DNA of 64,000 bases from contig NZ_CP119106.1 in assembly GCF_029643425.1 (NCBI RefSeq), forward strand, positions 3,410,001 through 3,474,000. The letters run 5' to 3'. Positions within the stretch are counted from its first letter, which is position 1. The number at the start of each line of letters is the position of its first letter. The DNA comes from Isoptericola sp. AK164 (GTDB lineage Bacteria; Actinomycetota; Actinomycetes; Actinomycetales; Cellulomonadaceae). Made by a program: the position numbers and the translations under genes. Shown here piece after piece: positions 8,530 to 17,489 of the stretch. The notes beneath the pieces are model-generated. The model was not told where the DNA came from, did no database searches, and saw only the letters and a list, made by a program, of their open reading frames with translations.

Positions 8530-8858
8530 GTGGTCGCCACGACCCCGGATCAGGTCCACGAGGGTCCGACATCCCCGCAGAGACTTGGCGAGCCGCCTCG
8601 ACCGGACGGTGCTCCACCAGATCTACCCGCAGAGCTTCGCGGACGCCGACGGCGACGGCATCGGCGACCTACGGCGGGTCGCTCGCCGTCGTGCTCAACC
8701 CCGGCCGGCACCCGGTCGAGCTGCCCCTGCCGGGCGCGGCCGACGCCACGCCGCTCGTCGGTCGGGGCGTGCGGACCGAGGCCGGCGTGGTGGAGCTCGA
8801 CGGACACGGCTACGTCGTCCTCGACCTCGGCACAGCCCGCGTCGGCTCAGCGCGGTAG
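8530..8858 (+). pseudogene. Internally deleted, frameshifted GH13 alpha-glucosidase
   Basis: The beginning and end of a GH13 enzyme are joined with the whole catalytic barrel missing. At 8585-8672 one frame reads LDRTVLHQIYPQSFADADGD and on to GIGDL, the first strand of oligo-1,6-glucosidases. Straight after it, in another frame, comes GGSLAVVLNPGRHPVELPLP and a C-terminal beta-domain ending at 8858. A good ribosome site (AAGGAGGA, 8518-8525) precedes GTG 8530, whose frame must shift near 8580 to join the barrel start. A functional relative is about 550-600 residues; only about 110 codons remain. With the remnant just upstream this marks a decayed glucan-use locus. Confidence 0.8.
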
Positions 8859-9011
8859 TGGCAGCTGGGGGCCGCGCCGGTCCCCGGGTGACGACGCGGT
8901 GGCGCTCTCCGTGGCCACGTCGCGAACATTCACCCGGCCGCCCACGGCCGCCCCGGTTGCGGGGCATCGCGGTCCACGCGGTCATGGAGGGACACCGGCC
9001 CGGGGGGATCC

Positions 9012-11516
9012 GTGTTCGAGCCGCCGCTGATCGGTCGCGACCGGGAGAGAGCAGCCCTGGAGGCCGCCCTCTCCTCGGGCGACTCGGTCGTGCTGTCCGG
9101 ACCGGCGGGCATCGGCAAGACGTATCTCGTGCGCGACGTTCTCGGCGGCGGGCGCGTGCACGCACCGATCGAGCGCGTCCTGGCCGCTCCGACGACGGCG
9201 GCACACCCGTTCGGCACGCTCGCACCGCTCGGCCTCATCGCCGACGGTGACCCGCTCCCGCAGACGGTGGCCGCCGTGCTGCGCGCCTGGTCCGCACGTC
9301 CGGGACTGGTCCTGTGGATCGACGACGCCCAGCACGTCGACGCTGCGACGGCGACCGTGGTCCGGCAAGCCGTCCTCGCAGGGGTCGTACGGCTCGCCGC
9401 GACGCAGCGGAACGCCACCACCCTCCCCGACGACCTCGAGGCGCTGGTCACCGAGTCCGCCGTCCGACGCATCACGCTCGACGTGCTCGACGGCGACTCC
9501 ACGGCACGGCTGGTCCGGCACTGGGCGGGGCACCGGTCGGTGCCGGACCAGCGGCTCGCCGCCATCACCGCGTTGTCGGGCGGCAACCCGCTCTACGTCC
9601 GTGAGCTGACCCGGGCCGCGCTCGACGGCGTCGAGGACCTCCGCGACGCACCGGCGCTGGAGGTCCTGGTCGGCCGGGCCTGCCGCGTGCTCCCGCCGCG
9701 GCTGCGCGAGGTCCTCGAGCTGGTCGCGGCCGCGGAACCCGTGCCGGCCGACCTCCTCGCCCGGTGGCAGGAGGAGCTCGTCGCGCTGGAGTCTCTCGGA
9801 CTGGTGGACCCGTCGGGCGACGTGCTGCGGGTCGACCACCCGCTGCGCCGCGCCTGGCTGCTGCACGCCGGAGAAGCCCGGCACCACCTGATCTACGGCA
9901 CGCTCCTCGACGAGCTCGCCCGTCGGCCCGACGCCGACGTCGCGCCGCGGCTGGTCGTCGAGTGGCACGACCGCGCCGCCCGCCCGGTCCCGGCCGCGCT
10001 GCTCGAGCGCACCGCGCGCCGCGCCGTCGCGCACGGGGACACGGCGACCGCCCACGCCGTCGCCGAGCGTCTCGACGGCGAGGTCCGCGAGCTGGTCGAG
10101 ACCCAGGCGCTCGCGCTCGAGGGCCGCCTGGACGAGGCCCTGCCACGGCTCGAGCGGCTCGCGCTGGAGGGGACCTCCGAGCACGTCGCCGCCGCGCACT
10201 GGGCGGTGCGCTTCCACGGGGTCGCCCTGGGAGACCTCGAGCGGGCGCACCGGGTGGTCGCACGGTTCGCCGACCTGCCGGGCGACGACGCGCGGACGCT
10301 CGTGCTGCGCTCCACGCTCTGGCTGTGGACCTACCGGCCGCTGCCCCCGGACGCCGACCCGCTGGCGCTCGCCGCGGCGATCACCGCGCTGCCGGACGGT
10401 TCGCCGGCCGCGACCGAGACCAGGTCGGGGGTCGCGATCCTGGTGGCCAACACGCTGGGTCCCGACCAGGGCCGCGCACACCTGCCGGCCCTCGTGCGCT
10501 CGGCCGACGCCCTGCCCGTGTCCGACCCGATGCGCACCCAGGTGCCGTTCACCCGCGCCTGGCTGGCGCTGCAGTCCGGCGACGGCGACGCCACGGCACG
10601 GCACGCCGCCGAGGCGTTCTCCCTGGCCCGTGCCAGTCACGACGTCGAGCTGATCTCGATGGTCGGCGGCAGCATGGGACTGCTGGTGACCAGCACCGGC
10701 CGCGTCCGCGAGAGCGTGTGGATGTCCAGCACGCCCCCGGGTACCGGTGGCCCCGGACCGTTCCGCTTCGCCGAGCTGCAGCACGCCACGCACGCGGGGT
10801 CGCTGGTCTACCGGGGCGACGTCGCGACCGCCCGGGAGGCCGCCGCGACCCTCGTGGACCCCGACGACCCCGGTCCGGACCCGCTCGAGCTGCTGACCTG
10901 GCGTGCACGGTGCCTCCTCGCCGACGCCGAGGGGACAGGCGCACCGCCCGGACCGGACGCCGCGACCGTCGTCGGACGCTGCCTCGCCTCCCGACGGTTC
11001 GGGTACCTCGCGCTCGTGTACCTCGAGTGCGGGCCGGCCGAGGTCGTACCGCGCGCCGTGCACGAGCTGGTGGCCACCGGTCTGCCCGCGGAGATCGGCG
11101 GCATCAGCGCCTTGGCGCACGCCGCGGCCGCCGCGCGGGTCACCGACGACGCGTCGGCGTCGGTCGAGGTCGCAGCACGCCTCGAGGCCGGCGGCCTGGT
11201 CACGCCGGCGCTGCGCCTCCTCGGAGCCGTGTGCCGCCGTGACGACCTCGACGCCGCGGTGCGTGGCACCGCGCGCGCCGCCGTGCTGCGCCTCCTGCAC
11301 CGCTGGGACGGCGCCGAGCCGTGGTGGCTCCCCAGGACCCCGACGCCCCGGCAGCGCGAGATCGCCTGGGCCGTGGTCGACGGCGCCACGCCGGCCGAGG
11401 CCGCGGCACGGTTCTCGCTGTCGCGCCGGACCGTGGAGAACCACCTGCAGCACGTCTACGACCACCTCGGGGTGCACCATCGCGACGCGCTCGTCGCCAC
11501 GCTCCGACCGGCGTGA
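9012..11516 (+). CDS. AAA ATPase-LuxR transcriptional regulator (LAL-like)
   Basis: Large regulator of 834 residues. The N-terminus carries a Walker A (GPAGIGKT, 30-37) and a Walker B-like LVLWIDDAQHVD near 100, giving a STAND/LAL-type ATPase. The middle is an Ala/Arg/Leu-rich helical region, probably TPR-like sensor repeats. The C-terminus is a LuxR helix-turn-helix (TPRQREIAWAVVDGATPAEA, then RRTVENHLQHVYDHLGV) near 770-825. GTG 9012 is the first start consistent with the conserved IGRDRE opening of the family. Such proteins bind ATP and an inducer to activate sugar or secondary-metabolism operons. Its target is not evident; the glycosidase remnants upstream may once have been it. Confidence 0.9.
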   Translation: MFEPPLIGRDRERAALEAALSSGDSVVLSGPAGIGKTYLVRDVLGGGRVHAPIERVLAAPTTAAHPFGTLAPLGLIADGDPLPQTVAAVLRAWSARPGLVLWIDDAQHVDAATATVVRQAVLAGVVRLAATQRNATTLPDDLEALVTESAVRRITLDVLDGDSTARLVRHWAGHRSVPDQRLAAITALSGGNPLYVRELTRAALDGVEDLRDAPALEVLVGRACRVLPPRLREVLELVAAAEPVPADLLARWQEELVALESLGLVDPSGDVLRVDHPLRRAWLLHAGEARHHLIYGTLLDELARRPDADVAPRLVVEWHDRAARPVPAALLERTARRAVAHGDTATAHAVAERLDGEVRELVETQALALEGRLDEALPRLERLALEGTSEHVAAAHWAVRFHGVALGDLERAHRVVARFADLPGDDARTLVLRSTLWLWTYRPLPPDADPLALAAAITALPDGSPAATETRSGVAILVANTLGPDQGRAHLPALVRSADALPVSDPMRTQVPFTRAWLALQSGDGDATARHAAEAFSLARASHDVELISMVGGSMGLLVTSTGRVRESVWMSSTPPGTGGPGPFRFAELQHATHAGSLVYRGDVATAREAAATLVDPDDPGPDPLELLTWRARCLLADAEGTGAPPGPDAATVVGRCLASRRFGYLALVYLECGPAEVVPRAVHELVATGLPAEIGGISALAHAAAAARVTDDASASVEVAARLEAGGLVTPALRLLGAVCRRDDLDAAVRGTARAAVLRLLHRWDGAEPWWLPRTPTPRQREIAWAVVDGATPAEAAARFSLSRRTVENHLQHVYDHLGVHHRDALVATLRPA

Positions 11517-11663
11517 GGACCGCTCGCGACCGCCGGCTACTCATCCGGACCGCTCCGCTACCCGTCGTGCCCGGACGACCCCCGGCGGGCACGTCCTCGT
11601 GCCTAGCGTGCAGGAGCACCCGGCGTCGTGCCCACGACGGCGCCACGGTCCGCGGAGCGTTCC

Positions 11664-12629
11664 ATGGTCCACCCAGCACCACCTACCGGCGACGGCGCTC
11701 ACCGGCTGCACACGGCCGTCGTGGCGGCCGTGCTGGTCGTGAGCCTCCTCGGCCTACCCGGCGATGCGGTCACGAGCACCGGACCGGCGTCGCAGGCTTC
11801 GGCACTCGCTCCACGACAGTTCCCGGAGGAAGAGACGGCGTCCGCACCGGCGGACCCTGAGCCCACACCGCAGCCCACGCCGACCGCCGGACGATGGCTG
11901 CCCTGCCCGCGGCCCGCGCAAGCCCTGGCCGCGCTCGCGGAGGTGACGGTGACGACGGGCGCCGCCCTGGCCGCCCGACGGGACGCCCTGGTCGACCTGC
12001 TGGCGGACACCGCCTACTGGAGGACGCTCGAGGCGCTCCACCGTGCCCGTGCGGGCCACCTGTCGGCCGGCGACGCCGGCCGGGAGCGGACGGCCCTGAC
12101 GGTCGGGTTCTGGACGGCCATCCGCAGCGGCACGCTGCACGCCGACGGCGACCCGCTCGACCGCTACCTCCGCCGCATGGGCGTCTCCGGGCCGGACGCG
12201 GGTCGGCTGTCGCCGCGCCTGGGGGCGCGGTACGCCGCGGTCCACGACGACCTGGAGGCCACGCTGCGCGAAGGGCTCCGGCGCGGCGGCGACCGGAGCG
12301 ACTTCGCCGACGCGGTCACGCTGCGGGACCGGGAGCACCGGGTCCTGGTCGCCGACCGGGTCGCCCACGTCCGCGCCGTGCTCGCCGTGGAGGCGGCGCT
12401 CGGAGACGCGACCGTCCCGGCGGACGACACCTGCGCCTGGTACCGCGACGTACGCAGCTATGCCGACCGCTTCGCGGCGACCGGGACTCACGGCGGGTCG
12501 TTGACGAACCGGAACCGCACCCGGACGTCGTCCATCGGCACGGCGAAGGTCGAGCCGTGCTCGGTCCAGACCTCCGGCACGAGGAACAGCACCCCGGCCC
12601 CCTCGACGAGCAGCCGCAGCCCGCGGTAG
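11664..12629 (+). CDS. Exported protein of unknown function, 3' end overlapping a convergent gene
   Basis: I do not recognise a family. The ATG at 11664 has GGAG six bases upstream and is preferred over an upstream GTG. Residues about 12-38 form a hydrophobic signal or anchor, followed by a Pro/Glu-rich linker (PADPEPTPQPTPT) and an Ala/Arg/Asp-rich helical domain with TVGFWTAIRSGTLHADGDPL. The last 47 codons are antisense to the end of the convergent membrane protein gene and look like non-natural protein, so the true C-terminus may have been lost by a mutation near 12488. 321 residues as read. Confidence 0.6.
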   Translation: MVHPAPPTGDGAHRLHTAVVAAVLVVSLLGLPGDAVTSTGPASQASALAPRQFPEEETASAPADPEPTPQPTPTAGRWLPCPRPAQALAALAEVTVTTGAALAARRDALVDLLADTAYWRTLEALHRARAGHLSAGDAGRERTALTVGFWTAIRSGTLHADGDPLDRYLRRMGVSGPDAGRLSPRLGARYAAVHDDLEATLREGLRRGGDRSDFADAVTLRDREHRVLVADRVAHVRAVLAVEAALGDATVPADDTCAWYRDVRSYADRFAATGTHGGSLTNRNRTRTSSIGTAKVEPCSVQTSGTRNSTPAPSTSSRSPR

Positions 12630-13411
12630 CGGTAGGCGGGCTCCCCGGGGTCGCCGTTCTCCAGGCGGGTCTCGGCGATGGTGTCGTCGCCCGTGAACAT
12701 CCGTTGCGGCGTGTCGAGCACGACGGCGGGCAGCGTGCTCAGGTCGGCGGCCCGCGCCTTGGCGCGGTCGGTCCCCGACCACTGCGCCACCGTGGCGGTG
12801 GCCCAGAACACCGCGGCCAGCACCGTCAGGACGAGCAGCAGGACCGCCGCCCTCCCGGGCTCGGGCCCGCCGGCCGTCTGCGTCGCCTCGTGGCCGTGCC
12901 CGGTGACCTCGGCGCGGTGGGTCGCCTCGGCGCGGTGCCGGGCCCACGACAGCCCGTAGGCGAGCAGGGCGGCACCGGCGGCGAGGACCAGCGGGGCCAC
13001 GAGGGGGAACAGCGCCCAGCCGCCCAGTGCCGGGTAGGCCAGCATGAGACCGAGCCCGACGACCAGCACCACGGAACCTCCGACCACGGCCACGCGCACC
13101 ATGTGTCCGACCACCGGGGACGACGCCCGGGCGGCACGGCGACGCACGGCCGCGTCGCCCAGCACCAGCAGGGCGCCCACCACGAGCACGAGCAGCATCG
13201 GCACGAGCAGCGGCTGCGGGCTGCGCATCACGTAGTCCTGGGTGCCGAAGCCGAGCACGTCGACGTCGACGCCGAAGTACAGGAAGTAGGCCCGCGTCGA
13301 GACGTAGCCGAAGTAGAACAGGATGCCGGTGACCAGGGTCGCCGGTGCCACGATCGAGCCGAGCAACGCGCCGACGCGCCCGACCGTGCCGGCGTCGGGG
13401 GACGGGGTCAC
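12488..13411 (-). CDS. Polytopic membrane protein of unknown function
   Basis: About 307 residues with five predicted membrane spans: APATLVTGILFYFGYVST, LLVPMLLVLVVGALLVLG, VVGGSVVLVVGLGLMLAY, LFPLVAPLVLAAGAALLAYG and AVLLLVLTVLAAVFWATA, then an outside C-terminal domain. The GTG start at 13411 overlaps the stop of the preceding lipoprotein gene (GTGA), so the two are translated together and may form an envelope complex. The 3' end overlaps a convergent exported-protein gene by 142 bases. No catalytic motif is seen. Confidence 0.8.
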   Translation of the reverse strand: MTPSPDAGTVGRVGALLGSIVAPATLVTGILFYFGYVSTRAYFLYFGVDVDVLGFGTQDYVMRSPQPLLVPMLLVLVVGALLVLGDAAVRRRAARASSPVVGHMVRVAVVGGSVVLVVGLGLMLAYPALGGWALFPLVAPLVLAAGAALLAYGLSWARHRAEATHRAEVTGHGHEATQTAGGPEPGRAAVLLLVLTVLAAVFWATATVAQWSGTDRAKARAADLSTLPAVVLDTPQRMFTGDDTIAETRLENGDPGEPAYRYRGLRLLVEGAGVLFLVPEVWTEHGSTFAVPMDDVRVRFRFVNDPP

Positions 13412-14097
13412 GGCGAGCCCTCCCCCTCCGGCTCGTCCGGTCCCTCCGGCTCGTCCGCTCCCTCCGGCTCGTCCGGCACCTCGGGATCGCTCGGCGCGGT
13501 CGCCGGCCCGGCCTCGAGAGGTCGGTCGAGGACCCACCAGAAGCCCGGCGTCACGGACGCCCGGTACTCCTCGCACGCCGTGACCTCCGCGCACTCCAGG
13601 CGGACGTCGACAGCGACCCGCACCTGGTCGGCCCCCGGCGGCGGGACGACGGCGACGGCGCAGAGGTGCTGCTCCTGGCTCAGCGTGCTGCCGAGGCACG
13701 CCGGGACGTCCTGGCACGCCAGAGCGGGTGTCTCCAGGCCCCCCGGGTCGGTCCGCAGCCCGGTGACCTCAAGCTCCACGCCGTCGGGCGGAGCCTGACC
13801 GACGGCGATCGCCCCGCACCAGGCGTCGTCCACGAGGCCGGCCGCCCCGCCGCCCGCGGGGAGCCCCACGATGGTCAGCGTCGGGCCGGCGTCGTCCGGC
13901 GGCAGCGGCGGCTCCTCACCGCCCTCGAGCGGCGGTTCACCGGCGACGTCGGGGTCGAGCGGCGCCGAGGTGCCGCCGTCGACCGCGGTGTCGGACGGCG
14001 TGGGGCTCGCGCCGTCGTCGTCCACCGGTGCGGTGCATCCGGCGACGAGCAGCGCTCCCAGCAGCAGTGCCGTCGCCCGGCTGGTGTGTCGTCGCAT
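13408..14097 (-). CDS. Lipoprotein of unknown function with acidic repeat tail
   Basis: A 229-residue lipoprotein. Start 14097 is chosen because GGAGG lies just upstream and it gives a standard signal with lipobox LLVAGC followed by an acidic, Ser/Thr/Pro-rich linker; a longer frame to 14193 has no signal. The mature domain contains several cysteines (DDAWCGAIAVG, LACQDVPACLG, EQHLCAVAV, RLECAEVTACEEY) likely paired in disulfides outside the cell. The C-terminus is a short tandem of DEPEG units. Coupled by a 4-base overlap to the membrane protein gene that follows. Function unknown. Confidence 0.8.
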   Translation of the reverse strand: MRRHTSRATALLLGALLVAGCTAPVDDDGASPTPSDTAVDGGTSAPLDPDVAGEPPLEGGEEPPLPPDDAGPTLTIVGLPAGGGAAGLVDDAWCGAIAVGQAPPDGVELEVTGLRTDPGGLETPALACQDVPACLGSTLSQEQHLCAVAVVPPPGADQVRVAVDVRLECAEVTACEEYRASVTPGFWWVLDRPLEAGPATAPSDPEVPDEPEGADEPEGPDEPEGEGSP

Positions 14098-14244
14098 CCC
14101 CCACCTCCGGCAGGTCCTCCACCGGTCACGCGTGGTCGGGTGGCGTCCCGGCCACGTCGGGCCGTGCGGTCGCTCTTCCTGGCAGGGAGCCACCGCACGG
14201 GCGGGCTGATACGACCCGAGGATCGAGTCCCCGTCGCGGCGGGC

Positions 14245-15042
14245 TCAGCCGCCGGCGCTCGGTGCCGGGACGAGCGGCCCGCCGAACGCCGCGGCGACCG
14301 CGGCCATCCGCGAGGTCACACCGAGGCGCTCGAACGCGTGCTCCAGGTGGGTACGCACCGTCGTGGGCGAGATCGTCAGCGCCGCGCCGATCTCCGCGTT
14401 CGACATGCCCAGCTCGACCAGGCGCAGGATCTCCACCTGCCGCTCGGTCAGGCAGCCGGCCGGCGGCGGGGGCGGGACGACGACGGCGGCGAGCACATCA
14501 CGCAGCCAGGGCAGCAGGAGCCGGCAGATCGTGAGTTCGCGGTCGGAGAAGATCGGGCCGCCCTCGCGCCCGGCCAGCAGGCGCAGGGACTTCCACGGCC
14601 CGTCCGGGTAGCCGAGGAGGATCTCGTCGTCGTAACGCAGGTAGTCCCGGCGCACCGGGTGCTGCGCCCAGCGCCGCTCGCTGTAGTGCTCCCGGATGCT
14701 CGTCGCCACGGGCGCCGCCGTGCGCTCGATGAGGCTGCACGTCGAGGTCCACCAGTGGTCGAGGAGCACCTGGCACCCGTCGGCCTCGACGTCCGGTGGG
14801 CCCAGCCCCTCCGGCCCGGCCACGTAGAGCTCACCCATGAACGACTCCTGCGCGTGCTGGAGGGAGAAGTCGCGTACGTCCATCGCGTGAAAGGCCACGC
14901 CATCGGACCGCAGCAACGCCTCGAGGTGCCGCAGGATCTCGCCCACCACGTCGACCGACGGCGGATGCCGCCGCGGATCGGCCAGATCGAGGATGTCGCG
15001 CAGCACCGCGTAGTCGTCCGTCGTGGGGTCGATGTGCGTCAT
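14245..15042 (-). CDS. LuxR-type transcriptional regulator
   Basis: Regulator of 265 residues. The N-terminal 190 residues resemble a sensory module of the GAF/autoinducer-like type (VAFHAMDVRDFSLQHAQESF, WAQHPVRRDYLRYDDEILLG). The C-terminus is a LuxR helix-turn-helix (LTERQVEILRLVELGMSNAE, then SPTTVRTHLEHAFERLGV). ATG 15042 has a perfect GGAGG upstream; a longer frame reaches 15069 but is less likely. It diverges from a secreted cupin gene with an 18-base dyad between them, so the two probably form a small sensing unit. Signal unknown. Confidence 0.88.
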   Translation of the reverse strand: MTHIDPTTDDYAVLRDILDLADPRRHPPSVDVVGEILRHLEALLRSDGVAFHAMDVRDFSLQHAQESFMGELYVAGPEGLGPPDVEADGCQVLLDHWWTSTCSLIERTAAPVATSIREHYSERRWAQHPVRRDYLRYDDEILLGYPDGPWKSLRLLAGREGGPIFSDRELTICRLLLPWLRDVLAAVVVPPPPPAGCLTERQVEILRLVELGMSNAEIGAALTISPTTVRTHLEHAFERLGVTSRMAAVAAAFGGPLVPAPSAGG

Positions 15043-15120
15043 CGGTCCTCCCGGGTCGCCCGACTCCACGGTAGGACGCCGCCCAGCAGCTCGCGCCCTC
15101 AGGTACGGGCCGGAGCACGG

Positions 15121-15138
15121 ATACGACGGATGTCGTAT
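15121..15138. promoter_or_regulatory. 18-base dyad between luxR-type and cupin genes
   Basis: ATACGACGGATGTCGTAT is a perfect 7-4-7 inverted repeat about 78 bases before the cupin start and 79 bases before the regulator start. Its central position in the divergent region makes it a good operator candidate for the adjacent LuxR-type protein. Inferred from position and symmetry only. Confidence 0.5.
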
Positions 15139-15215
15139 GGGCAGCCCGCACCCGCCGTCGAAGGCTAGGAGGAACGGGCCGGCGCACGGCCGGCCCCCGC
15201 TCCCCGGGAGACGCC

Positions 15216-15857
15216 ATGACCGTCCGACTCCGCACGACCCCGCTGCACCGCCTCCGCCGTCGGACCGCGGTGCTCCTCGCCACGCTCGTCATGGCCACCA
15301 CCGTGACCACGGCGAACGCGACCACGGACGACGGCGCCCCGCCGCCGATCGCCGTCGAGGTGCTCGCCGGCCACGCCGGGTTTCCGGACGACGTCGGCGT
15401 GACCTTCACGCGCAAGCTGTCCGGGGAACGTCGCGAGGTGATCCGCGTCCGGGACGCCGGGCACCTCGTGGTCGCCCGGATCACCGTGCAGCCCGGGGCG
15501 CGCTTCCCCTGGCACACCCACCCCGGCCCGGTCGTGGTGTCCGTCGTCGAGGGAGATCTCGTCTACCAGCAGGCGTCGGACTGCGTCGAGCGCGGCTACA
15601 CGACCGGTGACGCGTTCCTCGACCCCGGCACCAAGGTCCACACCGCGTGGAACCCCGCGGACGCGCCGACCGTGCTCGTGGCCACGTTCTCCGGGGTGCC
15701 GGACGGCGGGCAGGTCACGCTGCCGACCCCGGAGCAGCCGACGTCCTGCGACCGGACGGTGGCGAACGACCGTCGCGTCGAGCCGGTCGGCAGGGACCGC
15801 GTCCCCGGGAGGACCCCGCACACCGGCGAGGTCCCGGGCTGGTCCAGCGTGCGCTGA
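15216..15857 (+). CDS. Secreted cupin-domain protein
   Basis: Exported 213-residue protein. Basic N-terminus and hydrophobic stretch (TAVLLATLVMATTVTTANA) form a signal peptide. The cupin barrel is seen in VVARITVQPGARFPWHTHPG (first motif with two His) and the second motif around TTGDAFLDPGTKVHTAWNP. Metal binding by the histidines is likely; such single-domain exported cupins may be dioxygenases, lyases or binding proteins, and no reaction can be assigned. It diverges from a LuxR-type regulator that probably controls it. Convergent with the lactate permease gene, only six bases away. Confidence 0.82.
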   Translation: MTVRLRTTPLHRLRRRTAVLLATLVMATTVTTANATTDDGAPPPIAVEVLAGHAGFPDDVGVTFTRKLSGERREVIRVRDAGHLVVARITVQPGARFPWHTHPGPVVVSVVEGDLVYQQASDCVERGYTTGDAFLDPGTKVHTAWNPADAPTVLVATFSGVPDGGQVTLPTPEQPTSCDRTVANDRRVEPVGRDRVPGRTPHTGEVPGWSSVR

Positions 15858-15863
15858 GGGCGG

Positions 15864-17435
15864 TCAGACGATCACCCAGGCCATCGCGCCGATGAGCACC
15901 AGGCACACCGCGGCGACCGGCAGCGCCTGGCGCAGCACCTGGCCCTCGCGGCCGCCGAGACCCACGGTCGCGGCGGCCGCGACGACGTTGTGCGGACAGA
16001 TGATGTTGCCGATCGCGGCCCCGGAGCCCTGCGCCCCGAGCAACGGCACCGGGTCGAGGTCCGCCGCGAGCGCCGTCTGGTCCTGGAACTCGGTGAACAG
16101 GATGTTGGACGCCGTGGCGGACCCCGTCATGAAGGTGCCGAGCGCACCGACGAACGGCGAGAGCACGGGCCACAACGCTCCGGCACCGGCGGCGGCGACG
16201 GCGAGCTGGGTGGTCATCCCGGACTCGGACATGGTGAACGCGACCGTCACCATCGCCACCAGGGCGACGAACACCGGGACCACCTGGAGCGTGGCGCGGC
16301 GGAAGGCGGCACCCATGTCGGCCGGGGCGGCGCGCTGCCACAGGGCGCCGGCGACGAAGGACAGCGCCAGCAGCAGGCCGGGGTGGTACAGCGGCTCGAT
16401 GCTCTCGGAGAAGTGGCCGAACAGCTCCCACCGCCACACCACCGACCGGGCGGTGTCCTGGACGGGCCCGACCAGCCGCGTGACGAGCACGAGGACGACG
16501 AGCACCAGGTAGGGCGCGGTCGCGGCGAGGAAGCTCATCGGCGGGGCGTGCTCCTCGGCGGCGGCCTCGACGACGGTCTCCTCGGCGTCCTCCTCGGCCT
16601 GCAGCGCGCCGACCGCCGCGGCCCGGGACACGTGGGAACGTCGTCGGATCACCCACCGCACCACCAGCACGAAGACGATCGCCCCGCCGATCGCCCCGAT
16701 CAGGGACGGCAGCTCGGGCCCCACGAACCGTGCGATGAGGAGGTTCGGGGCGAAGAACGCGACGTAGGCGACCGCCATCCACGTCCACGGCGGACCCGCG
16801 GCGGGCAGCAGGGTGCCGACGAGACGCGCGACGACGAACGCGAGCACCAGCCCCGCGACGGCCATGTACGGGGCCACCGCCCAGGAGAGCTCGCGGGGCG
16901 CGTAGTCGACGATGGCCAGCTGGGCGAGCGTGGGGGTGCCGACGGCGGCGAACGGCACCGCGGAGGCGTGGCCGACCATGGCGCCGACGACGGCGGTGAC
17001 CGGCTTGAACCCGGCGGCCACGAGGAACGGGGCCGCGAGCGCCACCGGGGTGCCGAACCCGGCGGCGCCCTCGATGAGCAGGCAGAAGAACCAGACGATG
17101 AGCAGCGCCGCGACCCGCGGGTCGGGCGTGATGCGGGCCAGTCCGGCCTCGAGCGCCTTGGTGGCGCCGGTGCGCTGCTGCAGGTGGTGGATGCCGAGCG
17201 CCGGGCCGATGATCAGCATCACCGTCAGGGCCACCCAGGCCGCGGTTGCGAGCACCCCGACGATCCCCTCGAGGGGCCCGAACGGAAAGCCCGTGCCGCC
17301 GAAGTCGAAGGCGGTGAGCGCGAGCACCATCGCGCCGACGGCCGCGGTGGCTCCCGCCGCGGCCGCGGACCACCTGACCGCGACCATGAGCACGAGGATC
17401 GCGACGATCGGGAGCGCCGCGAGCGCGGTCAGCAC
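15864..17435 (-). CDS. lctP: L-lactate permease family transporter
   Basis: Polytopic transporter of 523 residues, the usual length for the LctP family, with about 13 membrane spans. Family landmarks include EGAAGFGTPVALAAPFLVAA, FVGALGTFMTGSATASNILF and AIGNIICPHNVVAAAATVGL. It imports lactate and possibly glycolate with protons. The GTG start at 17435 yields a hydrophobic first helix directly. It stands alone between the cupin gene and adenosine deaminase; no lactate dehydrogenase is adjacent, so substrate preference (L-lactate, D-lactate or glycolate) is open. Glycolate would link to the glyoxylate genes further right, but that is speculation. Confidence 0.92.
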   Translation of the reverse strand: MLTALAALPIVAILVLMVAVRWSAAAAGATAAVGAMVLALTAFDFGGTGFPFGPLEGIVGVLATAAWVALTVMLIIGPALGIHHLQQRTGATKALEAGLARITPDPRVAALLIVWFFCLLIEGAAGFGTPVALAAPFLVAAGFKPVTAVVGAMVGHASAVPFAAVGTPTLAQLAIVDYAPRELSWAVAPYMAVAGLVLAFVVARLVGTLLPAAGPPWTWMAVAYVAFFAPNLLIARFVGPELPSLIGAIGGAIVFVLVVRWVIRRRSHVSRAAAVGALQAEEDAEETVVEAAAEEHAPPMSFLAATAPYLVLVVLVLVTRLVGPVQDTARSVVWRWELFGHFSESIEPLYHPGLLLALSFVAGALWQRAAPADMGAAFRRATLQVVPVFVALVAMVTVAFTMSESGMTTQLAVAAAGAGALWPVLSPFVGALGTFMTGSATASNILFTEFQDQTALAADLDPVPLLGAQGSGAAIGNIICPHNVVAAAATVGLGGREGQVLRQALPVAAVCLVLIGAMAWVIV

Positions 17436-17489
17436 GGGACCGCCGGCCGAATGATCAGGGTGCGCGCCCAGGTCATGGTGACCACCCTG

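Noticed and set aside
8982-11480. An 832-codon open frame on the minus strand opposite the large LuxR regulator.
   Set aside because: Its translation is Arg/Gly/His-rich with no domain, while the plus-strand frame has a P-loop and LuxR domain. Long opposite-strand frames are expected in such GC-rich coding DNA.
13424-13486. GGCTCGTCCG-like repeats considered as a CRISPR or regulatory repeat.
   Set aside because: They encode the DEPEG units of the lipoprotein tail in frame and have no spacers.
12488-13717. A longer N-terminus for the membrane protein, up to 13717.
   Set aside because: The extra part is antisense-like to the lipoprotein gene region and Arg/Gly-rich; the GTGA-coupled start at 13411 leads directly into the first membrane helix.
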